Below, in pieces: positions 1 through 8,166 of a DNA stretch of 16,483 bases. This stretch comes from CAZAFD01 sp964484785 (lineage in GTDB: Bacteria; Pseudomonadota; Alphaproteobacteria; Rickettsiales; UBA1997), in assembly GCA_964484785.1 (NCBI GenBank), contig CAZAFD010000015.1, positions 1-16,483 on the forward strand. Direction: 5' to 3'. The first letter of the stretch is position 1, and every line of letters starts with the position of its first letter. The notes under the pieces were generated by a model that was not told where the DNA came from, did no database searches, and was given only the letters and a program-made list of their open reading frames with translations. The translations under genes were made by a program, and so were the position numbers.

Positions 1-699
1 AACATGGTATCAGGCATGGGAGACAAATTAAAGAGTGGTGTTGCAAGTATAGAGAGATCACCATTGAGCGCTTTGGAAAATAAAGTTGATAGATTGGCAC
101 AACAGGCTAATAGAGAATTCCATAATAATAGAGTTAATAAACGACGAGATAAGATACGGGCAACTGATTTTGAACGAGAAAGAGCGCAGTATAAGGATTC
201 TTCTGATAGAGAACTGTTGGAGAGTGGTAGCAATGGTTGGCGGAATGACTTTATGCGCTTTGTAGGCGATCAAGAAAAAGACCGAGCTGCGGCTCAAGGT
301 CTTGATTCACCAAGATCTTATAACGATCTTTCCGATGAAGAGAAGGATCAATATGCTCAGCAATTTTTGGACTCAAAGGGAGTAGGTAGCCGGTCAACAG
401 ATTCTTCTAAGAGCAAATCGTCTTCTCAATCAAGGGCTGAATCTTCTGCTGGTTCGACAAACCCAGATGTGCAACAAGATGGAGTAGAGCGATTAGGTGT
501 AACAGATGAAGCAGGGCAATTAGAAGCTTTGTCAGAAGATGAAATGGAAGATGCTGTTAATTCTCCAGAAGATGAAATGGAAGAGGTTGTTACTGGTATA
601 GGCGCTTTGCCAAGTGACGTAGACGAAGACCTCTTTGAGGAGCGGGTATCTGAAGTGCCAGATGAGGAGGCTAGAGAAGAAATGTCAGATGATGCATAA
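1..699 (+). CDS. C-terminal part of an unrecognised acidic hydrophilic protein
   Basis: The frame is open to base 1, so the visible 232 residues are probably the end of a longer protein; the first ATG at base 4 need not be the start and has no visible ribosome binding site. Numbering from that ATG, residues 1-60 are basic and probably helical, 60-125 are charged, about 132-152 are a Ser/Lys-rich low-complexity linker, and 165-231 are strongly acidic with a two-copy 11-residue repeat (EDEME core). There is no membrane segment, cysteine or catalytic motif. Codons such as cgg, cga and gcg are commoner than in holB next door. No family is recognised. Long hydrophilic tails of this kind occur on large membrane or secretion-system proteins (for example VirB6-like proteins of Rickettsiales), but nothing here proves that. 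A real coding region is likely; the function is unknown. Confidence 0.6.
   Translation, partial: NMVSGMGDKLKSGVASIERSPLSALENKVDRLAQQANREFHNNRVNKRRDKIRATDFERERAQYKDSSDRELLESGSNGWRNDFMRFVGDQEKDRAAAQGLDSPRSYNDLSDEEKDQYAQQFLDSKGVGSRSTDSSKSKSSSQSRAESSAGSTNPDVQQDGVERLGVTDEAGQLEALSEDEMEDAVNSPEDEMEEVVTGIGALPSDVDEDLFEERVSEVPDEEAREEMSDDA
532..597 (+). repeat. Two-copy 33-bp imperfect tandem repeat inside the acidic protein
   Basis: Two adjacent 33-base units begin at 532 (tca) and 565 (cca). Both encode an EDEME core followed by a small hydrophobic stretch (DAV and EVV). The repeat is in frame and adds to the acidic tail. It may be a recent duplication or simply low complexity. Confidence 0.6.
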
Positions 700-708
700 A
701 TAGTTTTG

Positions 709-736
709 TTCTTGGGTGTTTATAGACACTCAAGAA
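709..736. terminator. Hairpin between convergent genes, possible bidirectional terminator
   Basis: Arms 709-719 and 726-736 form an 11-bp stem with one G-T wobble and a six-base loop. The hairpin lies in the 47-base gap between the stop of the acidic protein gene and the stop of holB, where a shared terminator would be expected. The T-tract after the stem is weak on the + strand (tacttt) and short on the minus strand (aaaacta reads away from it), so terminator function is only moderately supported. Confidence 0.45.
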
Positions 737-746
737 TACTTTGCGG

Positions 747-1730
747 TTATATAAATGCATTCGTTAGAAACACATTGATACAATGTGCCTTGCTTAGATT
801 ATAATTATTTATATCTGCAACTATCTTGAGATAATAATCATAGTCTTTAACTAAGTTTTTTGGCGTTGTTTTAGTACATAGTTGTTCTATGTATTCTATA
901 TTATATATGTCTGTCGGATTGTTTAGATAGGTAGTTATATCTCTGAATATATTATCTATACATAATTGAAATATATAAAAATTATCTTCTTTGTCAAAAA
1001 AAGTAGAAACTTTTTGGATTTCTATAATATCTTTGCTTATTAGTACTTTAAGAATATTTGTATAAACATATAAAACATCCGATTTAAGAATATTAATAGC
1101 ATTAGCTATATTGCTGTTAGATAACTTATATATCTGCTTTAATTCTTTTTCTGTTAATAAATTTATATCTTCATTGTGGTAAGATTTAGTTAAAGCTTGA
1201 TGCCAAAGTGTAAAATTTATATCCCCTAGTGTATAAGTGATACTTCGCGATTTTATTGTGTCGAGTACTTTAGCTAAATTATGGCATACTATTAGTACAT
1301 AAGTATTATTAGGTGGTTCTTCTAGAGTTTTTAATAACGCGTTTTGTCCGTTTAAATTAATTTCATCAATGGCATCTATAATAAGAACTTTATTTTTGGA
1401 TAAATAGTTAGTATAGGTAATTTTTTTTAAGACATTTCTTACTTGAGAGATATTAATTTCATTTCGTTTGCTAGTATTTTCTTTACCGTCTTCGGTTGGA
1501 GTATTTATATCTATTACAAATAAGTCAGGGTGACTATTGTTGTTAATTAATTTACTAGTAACATTGTCTTCCTGTTCATTATCTAATAAACGTTTAGCTA
1601 AATAATATACAAAACTTGCTTTACCGTTTCCCTTTGGACCATTTATCAAAATACAATGATGCAATTTACTATTTGTTATGTTTTCTATAAGTTCTTTTTC
1701 AATCTTATCAAAACCAATTACCTGAGACAT
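747..1730 (-). CDS. holB: DNA polymerase III delta' subunit
   Basis: A 327-residue protein of the AAA+ clamp-loader family. Residues 31-39 (GPKGNGKAS) match the P-loop region, but the Thr/Ser after the lysine is Ala, the form usual for delta', which does not need to hydrolyse ATP. The segment LLKTLEEPP followed by a sensor-1-like strand and KSRS is the most diagnostic part. The zinc-binding cysteines of the E. coli protein are absent, as in alphaproteobacterial homologues. It should act in the clamp loader that places the beta clamp on DNA. It lies 78 bases downstream of radA in the same direction and may be cotranscribed with it. The start has no good Shine-Dalgarno sequence; a TATAGT about 10 bases upstream could be a -10 element of its own. 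DnaX (tau/gamma) is less likely given the length and the missing P-loop Thr. Confidence 0.9.
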   Translation of the reverse strand: MSQVIGFDKIEKELIENITNSKLHHCILINGPKGNGKASFVYYLAKRLLDNEQEDNVTSKLINNNSHPDLFVIDINTPTEDGKENTSKRNEINISQVRNVLKKITYTNYLSKNKVLIIDAIDEINLNGQNALLKTLEEPPNNTYVLIVCHNLAKVLDTIKSRSITYTLGDINFTLWHQALTKSYHNEDINLLTEKELKQIYKLSNSNIANAINILKSDVLYVYTNILKVLISKDIIEIQKVSTFFDKEDNFYIFQLCIDNIFRDITTYLNNPTDIYNIEYIEQLCTKTTPKNLVKDYDYYLKIVADINNYNLSKAHCINVFLTNAFI

Positions 1731-1773
1731 CTAATTCACTATACAAGTTTTTATCAAAAATCTATTAACCATA

Positions 1774-1792
1774 ACATATCAACACGATATGT
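1774..1792. repeat. Short inverted repeat between radA and holB
   Basis: Seven-base arms acatatc and gatatgt flank a five-base loop. No T-tract follows on either strand, so it is unlikely to be an intrinsic terminator. It could be a processing or regulatory hairpin in a radA-holB transcript, or chance in AT-rich DNA. Confidence 0.3.
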
Positions 1793-1808
1793 AAATAAAT
1801 TCTATGTT

Positions 1809-3191
1809 TTAATTTTTAAAAAACATAGCTAAATCACGGATGTGTTTAATAGGTATAATTTCTAGTTTAAATTTTTCTTTCTTAAAAGAACGAATTTTAT
1901 TAATACCATCTGGCACTATTGCTTTTTTAAAACCTAACTTTTCTGCTTCGCGTAGTCTATAGTCTATTTGAGAAATCATTCTAGTTTCTCCTGATAAACC
2001 TACTTCACCCATAAATACAAAATCTTTGGATATAGCCTTATCTTTAAAAGCAGAAATTAAAGCCATTATTACGGCTAAATCAGCAGCTGGTTCATTTATT
2101 TTTAATCCCCCAACAACATTTAAATATACATCTTTATTGCATAAATTAATACCAAATCTAGCGTTTAAAACAGCAATAATCATATCTAATCTGTTTTGAT
2201 CCCAACCAACTACAGATCGTCTTGGGCTAGGTAAATAAGATGGTGCAATTAGGGCTTGTATTTCTGACAATAATGGCCTAGTACCTTCAATACCTGCTAA
2301 AACCGCGGATCCACTTACTAAATCTTCTCTTGTTGATAAAAATAATTCCGAGGGGTTTCTTATTTCTACCAAACCAGTGTCGTGCATTTCAAAAATTCCA
2401 ATTTCATTAGCTGCTCCGAATCTATTTTTTATACTTCTCAAGACCCTGAATTGATAATCTTTATCTCCTTCAAAATAAAGAACAGTATCTACCATATGCT
2501 CAAGGATCTTTGGGCCGGCTATTTGTCCATCTTTGTTTACGTGGCTCACTATGACTAAAGTTATATTTTTAGTTTTTGCTAAATTGATTAACTCATTACC
2601 ACAAGTTCTTACTTGGGATACGGTACCTGCTGCAGATGATATTAAGGGGCTAAATATAGTTTGTATTGAATCTATAACCACAAACTGTGGTTGTTCTTTA
2701 ACTAGGGCATTTACAATATCATTGACACAGGTAGAATTTGCCAATTTTAATTTGGTCTTTTCTAATTGAAGTCGCTGAGCTCTTAATCTGACCTGGTTGG
2801 TAGACTCTTCCCCAGAGATATATAGACAATTTAAACCTTTATTGGATAGACTACAAAATGTCTGTAGTAGTAGTGTAGACTTACCAATTCCAGGATCTCC
2901 TCCTATTAATACTGCGGATCCTTTTACAAAACCGCCACCAAGAACTCTATCTAGTTCCTCAATTTCGGTTTTTTCGCGTGGAAATTCGTTTGTATTTTTA
3001 TCTAATTGTTCAAAAACTATTCCTGTTGAGTTGGAAACAATTTTCTCAAGATTAAAACCATTTGTAGTTAAACCACCTTCTTCTATTTCTTCCGTTATAG
3101 TATTCCATTCTCCGCAATCTCTGCATTGGCCAGACCATTTTTTGTGTACGGCGCCACAACTTTGACAAATGAATATAGACTTTGTTTGCAT
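1809..3191 (-). CDS. radA: DNA repair ATPase RadA (Sms)
   Basis: A 460-residue RadA. In order: a C4 zinc finger (C9, C12, C23, C26), a RecA-like ATPase domain with Walker A GGDPGIGKST at about 97-106, the RadA-specific KNRFG motif at about 255-259, and a C-terminal Lon-protease-like domain (the stretch around NVVGGLKINEPAADL and GEVGLSGE). RadA is known to process recombination intermediates and to promote branch migration as a helicase. The start at 3191 is preferred over an in-frame ATG 27 bases upstream because AAGAG lies 7 bases before it and because the zinc finger then begins at the usual distance; the upstream ATG has no ribosome binding site. Length and motifs are complete, with no sign of decay. 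Its upstream region is shared with the divergent gcvH-like gene. Confidence 0.95.
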   Translation of the reverse strand: MQTKSIFICQSCGAVHKKWSGQCRDCGEWNTITEEIEEGGLTTNGFNLEKIVSNSTGIVFEQLDKNTNEFPREKTEIEELDRVLGGGFVKGSAVLIGGDPGIGKSTLLLQTFCSLSNKGLNCLYISGEESTNQVRLRAQRLQLEKTKLKLANSTCVNDIVNALVKEQPQFVVIDSIQTIFSPLISSAAGTVSQVRTCGNELINLAKTKNITLVIVSHVNKDGQIAGPKILEHMVDTVLYFEGDKDYQFRVLRSIKNRFGAANEIGIFEMHDTGLVEIRNPSELFLSTREDLVSGSAVLAGIEGTRPLLSEIQALIAPSYLPSPRRSVVGWDQNRLDMIIAVLNARFGINLCNKDVYLNVVGGLKINEPAADLAVIMALISAFKDKAISKDFVFMGEVGLSGETRMISQIDYRLREAEKLGFKKAIVPDGINKIRSFKKEKFKLEIIPIKHIRDLAMFFKN

Positions 3192-3254
3192 CTTATAACT
3201 CTTGATGTTTAAAATCATGCTATTCTATATTTTTTAAAAATAAAGAAAAAGAAC

Positions 3255-3282
3255 TTGCAAATAGAAAAATTATAAATAGATA
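3255..3282 (+). promoter_or_regulatory. Possible promoter of the gcvH-like gene
   Basis: TTGCAA at 3255-3260 and TAGATA at 3277-3282 are 16 bases apart and lie about 40 bases before the start at 3320. TTGCAA is its own reverse complement, so it could also serve the divergent radA. The match is modest and the region is very AT-rich. Confidence 0.3.
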
Positions 3283-3319
3283 TATGTGTTATATCCTTAT
3301 TTAAACAAATTTTTTATTT

Positions 3320-3703
3320 ATGGAGGAAGTTTTTTATACAAAAGAACATTACTGGGTTACTGTGGAAAATGATATAGCTACTGTTGGCTTGGGTAATTAT
3401 GTTTTAGAGAACTTTAATGATATTTCATATATCGAAATAGAGCAGAATGGGACTCCATGCAATAAAACTGATATCATTGGCACTATACTGGCTGATGGTG
3501 AAGAGTTCGATCTATGCGCTCCTTTTACCGGTGAAATTATGGAGGTAAATGAAGTTTTAGAAGAAGAACCATTAAATATAAAAGATGCTTCGACTGAAAT
3601 TAGTTGGTTATATAAGATTTCGGTTATTAATAAGGCGGAACTAGAGGATCTTCTTTCTGAAGAAGAATACGATGAGTATCTAAACAATGAGATAAATTAC
3701 TAG
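3320..3703 (+). CDS. GcvH-like protein lacking the lipoylation lysine
   Basis: A 127-residue protein that aligns over its whole length with the glycine cleavage system H protein: the N-terminal YTKEHYWV segment, IATVGLGNYV, the hairpin DLCAPFTGEIMEVNE, and the C-terminal Glu-rich helix ending near EEYDEYL. In ordinary H proteins the hairpin carries ESVKAASD, whose lysine is lipoylated and shuttles the aminomethyl group. Aligning on the conserved D64-L-x-A-P, that stretch is LADGEEFD here, so the lysine position is Gly60 and no lysine lies nearby. The protein therefore cannot work as a normal lipoyl carrier. No gcvT or gcvP is present in the window. There is no Shine-Dalgarno sequence before the ATG; a GGAGG lies just inside the gene. 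It has its own upstream region and shares a terminator with fusA. The fold is secure; the role is unknown. Confidence 0.85.
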   Translation: MEEVFYTKEHYWVTVENDIATVGLGNYVLENFNDISYIEIEQNGTPCNKTDIIGTILADGEEFDLCAPFTGEIMEVNEVLEEEPLNIKDASTEISWLYKISVINKAELEDLLSEEEYDEYLNNEINY

Positions 3704-3729
3704 TTTCTTAACTTAAGAAATTTTTAAAT

Positions 3730-3758
3730 AAAAAATAGGGATTTAATCCCTATTTTTT
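3730..3758. terminator. Bidirectional intrinsic terminator
   Basis: Twelve-base arms (3730-3741 and 3747-3758) form a perfect stem with a five-base loop. A GGGA/TCCC core is flanked by A6 and T6 tracts, so either strand gives a GC core followed by a U-tract. It starts 26 bases after the gcvH-like stop and ends two bases before the fusA stop on the other strand, so it serves both convergent genes. Confidence 0.85.
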
Positions 3759-3760
3759 AT

Positions 3761-5839
3761 TTATTTTCTTTTAGCTTTTATTTCTTCAGCTATATTTGTT
3801 GGTACTGGTTCGTACTTTTCAAACATCATTGTGAACTGAGCTCTACCCTGAGATAGTGATCTGAGTGAATTAACATATCCAAACATAGAAGATAATGGTA
3901 CTAAGGCATCAACAATTTTAGTGCCAGCTCTGTCGTCTAAATTTTGTATCTGACCCCTTCTAGAGTTGATATCTCCTATAATATCACCCATATATTCTTC
4001 CGGAGTAATAACCTCAACCTTCATTATTGGTTCTAATATTATTGGATTGGCTTTAGCTATACCTTCTCTAAATGCAGCTCTTGATGCTATTTCAAAAGCT
4101 AAAACAGAGGAGTCTACATCATGGAATGCACCATCTAGTAGTGTAGCTTTAAAGTCCACAACTGGATAACCAGCTAATACACCAACATTTCTAGCTGCTT
4201 CAAGACCCTTTTCTACACCAGGAATATATTCTTTAGGAACTCTACCGCCCACAACCTTACTTTCAAATAAGAAATCACTTTTATCTTCTTCTGTCTTTGG
4301 CTTTGGTTCGAATCTTATTAATACCTTAGCAAATTGACCAGCACCACCAGTTTGTTTTTTGTGAGTATACTCCTCATCAAATGTTTTAGAAATAGTTTCT
4401 CTGTAAGCTACCTGCGGTTGTCCGATATTTGCGTCAACATTAAATTCTCTCTTCATTCTATCTATAATAATTTCAAGATGAAGTTCGCCCATACCCTTCA
4501 AGATGGTTTGACCAGATTCTGCATTAGTCTCTACTCTAAGCGAAGGATCTTCTGCTAACAATCTAGAGAGAGCTATACCCATTTTTTCTTGGTCAGCTTG
4601 TGTTTTAGGTTCAACGGAAACTTCTATCACTGGATCCGGGAAATCCATTTTTTCTAGAACTAGATCGTTTCCAACCTCTGTTAATGTTTCTCCTGTGGTG
4701 GTATATTTTAATCCGGCCAAAGCGATTATATCACCAGCATAAGCTTCCTTAATGTCTTCTCTGTTATTGGCGTGCATCAACAACATTCGTCCTATTCTTT
4801 CTTTTTTATCCTTTACTGTATTTTCTACAGCTGTTCCAGATACTAGAGTACCAGAATATATTCTTACAAAAGTAATAGAACCAACAAATGGGTCGTTTGC
4901 AACCTTGAATGCTAGTCCTGCGAATTTTGGATTGTCGTAATGTATAAATGTTTCTTTACCATCTAAAGTACCATGGATACCCTTAACGTCTGCTGGACTT
5001 GGTAAATAATCTACTATTGCATCCAAAAGTGGTTGAATTCCTTTATTTTTAAAGGCTGTACCAGTTAATACAGGTACAAAATTTCCCTGAATCGTACCCT
5101 TTCTGATACATTGTTTAATTTCATCTTCTGAAATTTCTTCGCCACTAAAATATTTTTCCAAAATAGCATCATCCATCTCAACGGCTGATTCTACTAATTT
5201 TTCTCTATACTCTTGAGCTTTTTCTTTATACTCACTCGGGATTTCTTTTTCTATATAATTAGCACCTTGTTCATCGCTTTCCCAATACAGCCATTTCATC
5301 TTTATAAGATCGATTAACCCGTCAAATGTTTCTCCTTGTCCTACAGGTAATTGTAGTACAAGCGGATTGGCATTTAATCTAGTTTTAATCATATCTACAC
5401 ATCTATAGAAGTTAGCACCAGTTCTGTCCATTTTATTACAGAAACACATTCTTGGTACATTGTATTTAGTAGCCTGTCTCCATACGGTTTCCGATTGTGG
5501 TTCTACGCCGGCAACGCCGTCAAATACTGCTACTGCGCCGTCTAAAACTTTTAGAGACCTTTCTACCTCAACTGTAAAATCTACGTGTCCTGGAGTATCA
5601 ATAATATTGATTCTATGTTTTCTCCAAAAACATGTTGTAGCTGCTGAAGTAATTGTGATACCTCTTTCCTGTTCTTGCACCATCCAGTCCATAGTGGCTG
5701 CACCTTCATGAACTTCGCCGATTTTATGAGTTTTTCCAGTGTAAAATAAAATTCTTTCAGTTGTTGTGGTTTTACCGGCATCTATGTGTGCCATGATACC
5801 GATATTTCTGTACTTTTCAATTGGATATTGTCTCGCCAT
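3761..5839 (-). CDS. fusA: Translation elongation factor G
   Basis: A 692-residue EF-G of full length. The GTPase domain has G1 AHIDAGKT at residues 17-24, the RGITI switch segment at 60-64, DTPGH at 81-85 and NKMD at 135-138. Domains II-V follow in the usual order, ending with the domain IV/V segment around [19 protein letters not shown]. It catalyses GTP-dependent translocation of tRNA and mRNA on the ribosome and takes part in ribosome recycling. It is the third gene of the rpsL-rpsG-fusA operon, 39 bases after rpsG. A good ribosome binding site (AGGA) lies 9 bases before the ATG. The gene ends at a strong terminator with no tuf after it, so EF-Tu must be encoded elsewhere. No residue looks unusual. 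Confidence 0.98.
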   Translation of the reverse strand: MARQYPIEKYRNIGIMAHIDAGKTTTTERILFYTGKTHKIGEVHEGAATMDWMVQEQERGITITSAATTCFWRKHRINIIDTPGHVDFTVEVERSLKVLDGAVAVFDGVAGVEPQSETVWRQATKYNVPRMCFCNKMDRTGANFYRCVDMIKTRLNANPLVLQLPVGQGETFDGLIDLIKMKWLYWESDEQGANYIEKEIPSEYKEKAQEYREKLVESAVEMDDAILEKYFSGEEISEDEIKQCIRKGTIQGNFVPVLTGTAFKNKGIQPLLDAIVDYLPSPADVKGIHGTLDGKETFIHYDNPKFAGLAFKVANDPFVGSITFVRIYSGTLVSGTAVENTVKDKKERIGRMLLMHANNREDIKEAYAGDIIALAGLKYTTTGETLTEVGNDLVLEKMDFPDPVIEVSVEPKTQADQEKMGIALSRLLAEDPSLRVETNAESGQTILKGMGELHLEIIIDRMKREFNVDANIGQPQVAYRETISKTFDEEYTHKKQTGGAGQFAKVLIRFEPKPKTEEDKSDFLFESKVVGGRVPKEYIPGVEKGLEAARNVGVLAGYPVVDFKATLLDGAFHDVDSSVLAFEIASRAAFREGIAKANPIILEPIMKVEVITPEEYMGDIIGDINSRRGQIQNLDDRAGTKIVDALVPLSSMFGYVNSLRSLSQGRAQFTMMFEKYEPVPTNIAEEIKAKRK

Positions 5840-5878
5840 AAACTTATTTCCTAAATAGCAATTATTTAAAATTAATGA

Positions 5879-6346
5879 TTACCAGCTATATGAAGAGAAG
5901 GCTTTATTGGCTTCAGCCATTTTTAATACTTCTTCCTTCTTCTTACATGCCCAACCTGTATTGTTTAATACTTCATTAAGACTCTTAAATATCTTTTCGC
6001 CCAAAGTCTTGCCAGTTTGCTTTCTAATAGACTTTACTAACCATTGCAAAGCCAAGGCTGTTCCTCTTCTTTCTGAAACTTCTACTGGTACCTGATATGT
6101 GGCACCACCAACACGTCTTGATTTTACTTCTATAGAAGGGGTTATTCTTTCTATAACTTCGTTAAATACCTCTACGCCATCTCTTTTTAATTTATCTTGA
6201 ACTTGGTCGAATGCTGAATAAACGTGCTTTTCTATAATTGCTTTTTTTCCATCTAGCATTATGTAGTTTATAAACTTAGCTACTAGTACACTACCATACT
6301 TTGCATCAGGTATAATAACCCTCTTAATCGCTGCTCGTCTTCTCAT
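5879..6346 (-). CDS. rpsG: 30S ribosomal protein S7
   Basis: A 155-residue S7 of normal length. It starts MRRRAAIKR and contains the conserved segments KFINYIMLDGKK and RVGGATYQVPVEV, followed by the usual C-terminal helices. S7 binds the 3' domain of 16S rRNA, nucleates assembly of the small-subunit head and lines the E site. It is the middle gene of the str operon, 42 bases after rpsL, and has AAGG 8 bases before the ATG. In E. coli S7 represses its own operon by binding the rpsL-rpsG spacer; the spacer here is short and AT-rich, and I see no obvious counterpart of that structure. Confidence 0.98.
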   Translation of the reverse strand: MRRRAAIKRVIIPDAKYGSVLVAKFINYIMLDGKKAIIEKHVYSAFDQVQDKLKRDGVEVFNEVIERITPSIEVKSRRVGGATYQVPVEVSERRGTALALQWLVKSIRKQTGKTLGEKIFKSLNEVLNNTGWACKKKEEVLKMAEANKAFSSYSW

Positions 6347-6388
6347 TGTGAATACCTTAAATTATTATATTTTGTATATTTATATTGA

Positions 6389-6760
6389 TTACTTTGGTCT
6401 TTTTGTGCCGTATCTAGATCTAGCTTGCTTTCTATCTTTTACACCTTGTGTATCCAAACTACCTCTAATTATATGATATCGAACACCAGGTAAGTCTTTA
6501 ACTCTTCCGCCCCTAATGGTTACAACACTGTGTTCTTGTAAATTGTGTCCCTCGCCAGGTATATATGCTATAACTTCATAACCGTTTGTAAGCTTTAACC
6601 TAGCTACTTTTCTTAAAGCTGAGTTTGGTTTTTTAGGTGTGGTGGTATATACTTTTAAACAAACACCTCTTACCTGAGGACAAGCCTTCATGGCAGGCAC
6701 TTTATTTTTTCTAACCTTATCTTTTCTAGGTTTTCGTACTAATTGATTTATTGTAGGCAT
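6389..6760 (-). CDS. rpsL: 30S ribosomal protein S12
   Basis: A 123-residue S12, first gene of the str operon. It has the [11 protein letters not shown] motif around residues 41-51 and [14 protein letters not shown] around 83-96. The lysines K43 and K88, whose changes give streptomycin resistance in E. coli, are the wild-type residues. S12 sits at the decoding centre and helps control accuracy. The ATG has AAGG 7 bases upstream, and a near-consensus promoter lies about 90 bases upstream. The C-terminal SRYGTKRPK is close to the alphaproteobacterial form. Confidence 0.98.
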   Translation of the reverse strand: MPTINQLVRKPRKDKVRKNKVPAMKACPQVRGVCLKVYTTTPKKPNSALRKVARLKLTNGYEVIAYIPGEGHNLQEHSVVTIRGGRVKDLPGVRYHIIRGSLDTQGVKDRKQARSRYGTKRPK

Positions 6761-6795
6761 CTAATCACCTTATTTAATACTTTTAATTAATAAAT

Positions 6796-6814
6796 TAATT
6801 ATGATTCATAATTA
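6796..6814. repeat. 19-bp palindrome in the rpsL leader
   Basis: Nine-base arms (taattatga and tcataatta) flank a single central base. The centre lies about 45 bases before the rpsL start and inside the predicted transcript leader. It could be an operator-like DNA site or, as RNA, a weak AU hairpin with a small loop near the ribosome binding site. The AT content makes chance possible. Confidence 0.4.
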
Positions 6815-6850
6815 TCTTAACCAGCACGATTAAGTTCGGATTCAGAGAAG

Positions 6851-6879
6851 ATCCTAGTGTAAATTTTTTTTACTGTCAA
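6851..6879 (-). promoter_or_regulatory. Promoter of the rpsL-rpsG-fusA operon
   Basis: Read on the minus strand, the -35 is TTGACA (6879-6874), the spacer is exactly 17 bases and the -10 is TAGGAT (6856-6851). This is the best sigma-70 type promoter in the window. It predicts a start near 6844 and a leader of about 84 bases, as expected for a strongly expressed ribosomal protein operon. Confidence 0.8.
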
Positions 6880-6892
6880 GATCTACAGATCT
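6879..6892. repeat. Tandem AGATCT pair abutting the str promoter -35
   Basis: AGATCT occurs at 6879-6884 and 6887-6892, a period of 8 bases, with a partial third copy following. Each copy is palindromic. They begin at the -35 of the str promoter, where an activator or an UP-like contact could act. No known regulator is recognised. Confidence 0.35.
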
Positions 6893-6982
6893 AGATATAG
6901 TTGTATAAAAATGTTATTAAGTTCAAGACCTGAGAGCAATTTAAGCGCCTTTGGATTTTAGTCTTAAGACCAGAATAATTTA

Positions 6983-7010
6983 TTGAATAATTTATTTGTT
7001 TGTTTATCAT
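6983..7010 (+). promoter_or_regulatory. Probable promoter of the obgE operon
   Basis: TTGAAT at 6983-6988 and TATCAT at 7005-7010 are separated by 16 bases. A start near 7017 would leave a leader of about 32 bases before the obgE ATG. A second possible -10 (TACAAT, 7038-7043) right before the ATG would give a leaderless mRNA but has no -35. Confidence 0.45.
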
Positions 7011-7048
7011 CTCCGGAGAATTTTAATTCAATTATAGTACAATACACC

Positions 7049-8164
7049 ATGCAATTTATTGATGAAGCAAAAATTTTAGTGAAGGCTGGAGACGGCGGTA
7101 ATGGATGTGTAAGTTTTTTGCGTGCTAAATTTATTCCCAAGGGTGGACCAGATGGTGGCGATGGTGGCAAGGGGGGCAATATAGTTGCTCGATGTGTGCA
7201 AGGTTTAAACACATTGTTGGATTATAGATATGTGCGTAAATATGAGGCACCTCGTGGTGAAAATGGTAAGGGCTCGAATAAAAATGGAAGGTCTGGGGAG
7301 GATTTAATTTTAAATATGCCTCTTGGTACTCAGATTTTTTTTGAGGATAACTCTACTATGTTTTGTGATCTTAAAGAAGTGGGGCAGGAAGTTATTATTG
7401 CGAAGGGTGGTAATGGTGGTTTTGGAAATACTCATTTTAAAAGTTCTGTGAATCAAGCTCCGAAATATGCATATTCTGGTCAGTACGGAGAAACCTTCAA
7501 TCTTGTTTTAAAATTAAAGTTGTTATCTGATGTTGGTTTAGTAGGATTACCCAATGCTGGGAAATCTACATTTTTATCCGTTGTTACCAGAGCCAAGCCT
7601 AAAATAGCAGATTATCCATTTACTACCATAAAACCTAAGCTTGGGGTAGCCTATATAGATGATTTTGAAATAGTTATAGCTGACCTTCCGGGACTAATTG
7701 CTGATGCAAGTGAGGGCAGGGGGCTAGGTGATAAATTTTTAAAACACATTGAGAGATGTGCAGTTTTGTTACATCTTATTGATATAAATTCGGAGAATGT
7801 TATTGCAGATTATAAGATGATTCGGAAAGAATTAGAATCAGGCAAATATAAAATAGCAGATAAGGATGAAATTATAGCTTTGACAAAAATAGACGCTCTT
7901 CCAGACGCAGAAGTTGAACAGAAAAGACGAGATTTAGAAGCTGTGTTAAATAAAAAAGTATTCACGCTATCAAGTATTAAGAGGGATGGCTTAGAACAAA
8001 TTTTGAGAGAACTTAAAAATAAAGTACAAAATTATCAAAATAATAATAATAATTATACCTTTATCCAAGAAAATAATATTGAGGAGGCCAAAAAATATTT
8101 TAATCTTTCTACAGAAAGTGGTTTTATACAACAAAACAATGAAACGGGGGAATTTGAAGAATAA
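7049..8164 (+). CDS. obgE: Obg family GTPase (CgtA)
   Basis: A 371-residue Obg GTPase when started at the ATG that gives the family N-terminus MQFIDEAKI; an upstream in-frame TTG at 6983 adds 22 atypical residues and is not preferred. The N-terminal glycine-rich Obg fold covers about residues 1-158 ([21 protein letters not shown]). The GTPase domain follows: G1 GLPNAGKST at 166-174, the TTIKP switch region, G3 DLPGL, G4 TKID and an SSIKRDG segment at G5. The C-terminus has an Asn-rich stretch encoded by a short AAT repeat near 8041-8055, then an acidic tail. Obg proteins bind the 50S subunit late in assembly and link GTP/ppGpp levels to growth. No clear Shine-Dalgarno sequence precedes the ATG. 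It is the first of three closely spaced genes. Confidence 0.96.
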   Translation: MQFIDEAKILVKAGDGGNGCVSFLRAKFIPKGGPDGGDGGKGGNIVARCVQGLNTLLDYRYVRKYEAPRGENGKGSNKNGRSGEDLILNMPLGTQIFFEDNSTMFCDLKEVGQEVIIAKGGNGGFGNTHFKSSVNQAPKYAYSGQYGETFNLVLKLKLLSDVGLVGLPNAGKSTFLSVVTRAKPKIADYPFTTIKPKLGVAYIDDFEIVIADLPGLIADASEGRGLGDKFLKHIERCAVLLHLIDINSENVIADYKMIRKELESGKYKIADKDEIIALTKIDALPDAEVEQKRRDLEAVLNKKVFTLSSIKRDGLEQILRELKNKVQNYQNNNNNYTFIQENNIEEAKKYFNLSTESGFIQQNNETGEFEE

Positions 8165-8166
8165 TT

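Larger units (their letters stand above)
6761..7048. other. Intergenic region between divergent rpsL and obgE
   Basis: This 288-base region separates the divergent str and obgE transcripts. It holds the str promoter, a 19-bp palindrome, the AGATCT pair and a probable obgE promoter. The stretch 6905-6975 also contains a perfect 10-base palindrome (gtcttaagac, 6961-6970). I find no tRNA, no convincing small gene and no recognisable riboswitch in it. Confidence 0.6.

Noticed and set aside
2797..3165. Open frame of 122 codons on the + strand inside radA
   Set aside because: It is antisense to the conserved Walker A and zinc-finger region of radA and resembles no known protein.
6389..6760. Possible streptomycin-resistance form of S12
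   Set aside because: K43 and K88 are the wild-type lysines.
6925..6975. Stretch in the rpsL-obgE spacer faintly like a tRNA-Leu fragment (gcgcctttgg)
   Set aside because: No cloverleaf can be folded and no T arm is present on either strand.
6983..7048. N-terminal extension of obgE from an upstream TTG
   Set aside because: The 22 extra residues do not match the family, the TTG overlaps a likely -35 element, and the ATG at 7049 gives the standard N-terminus.
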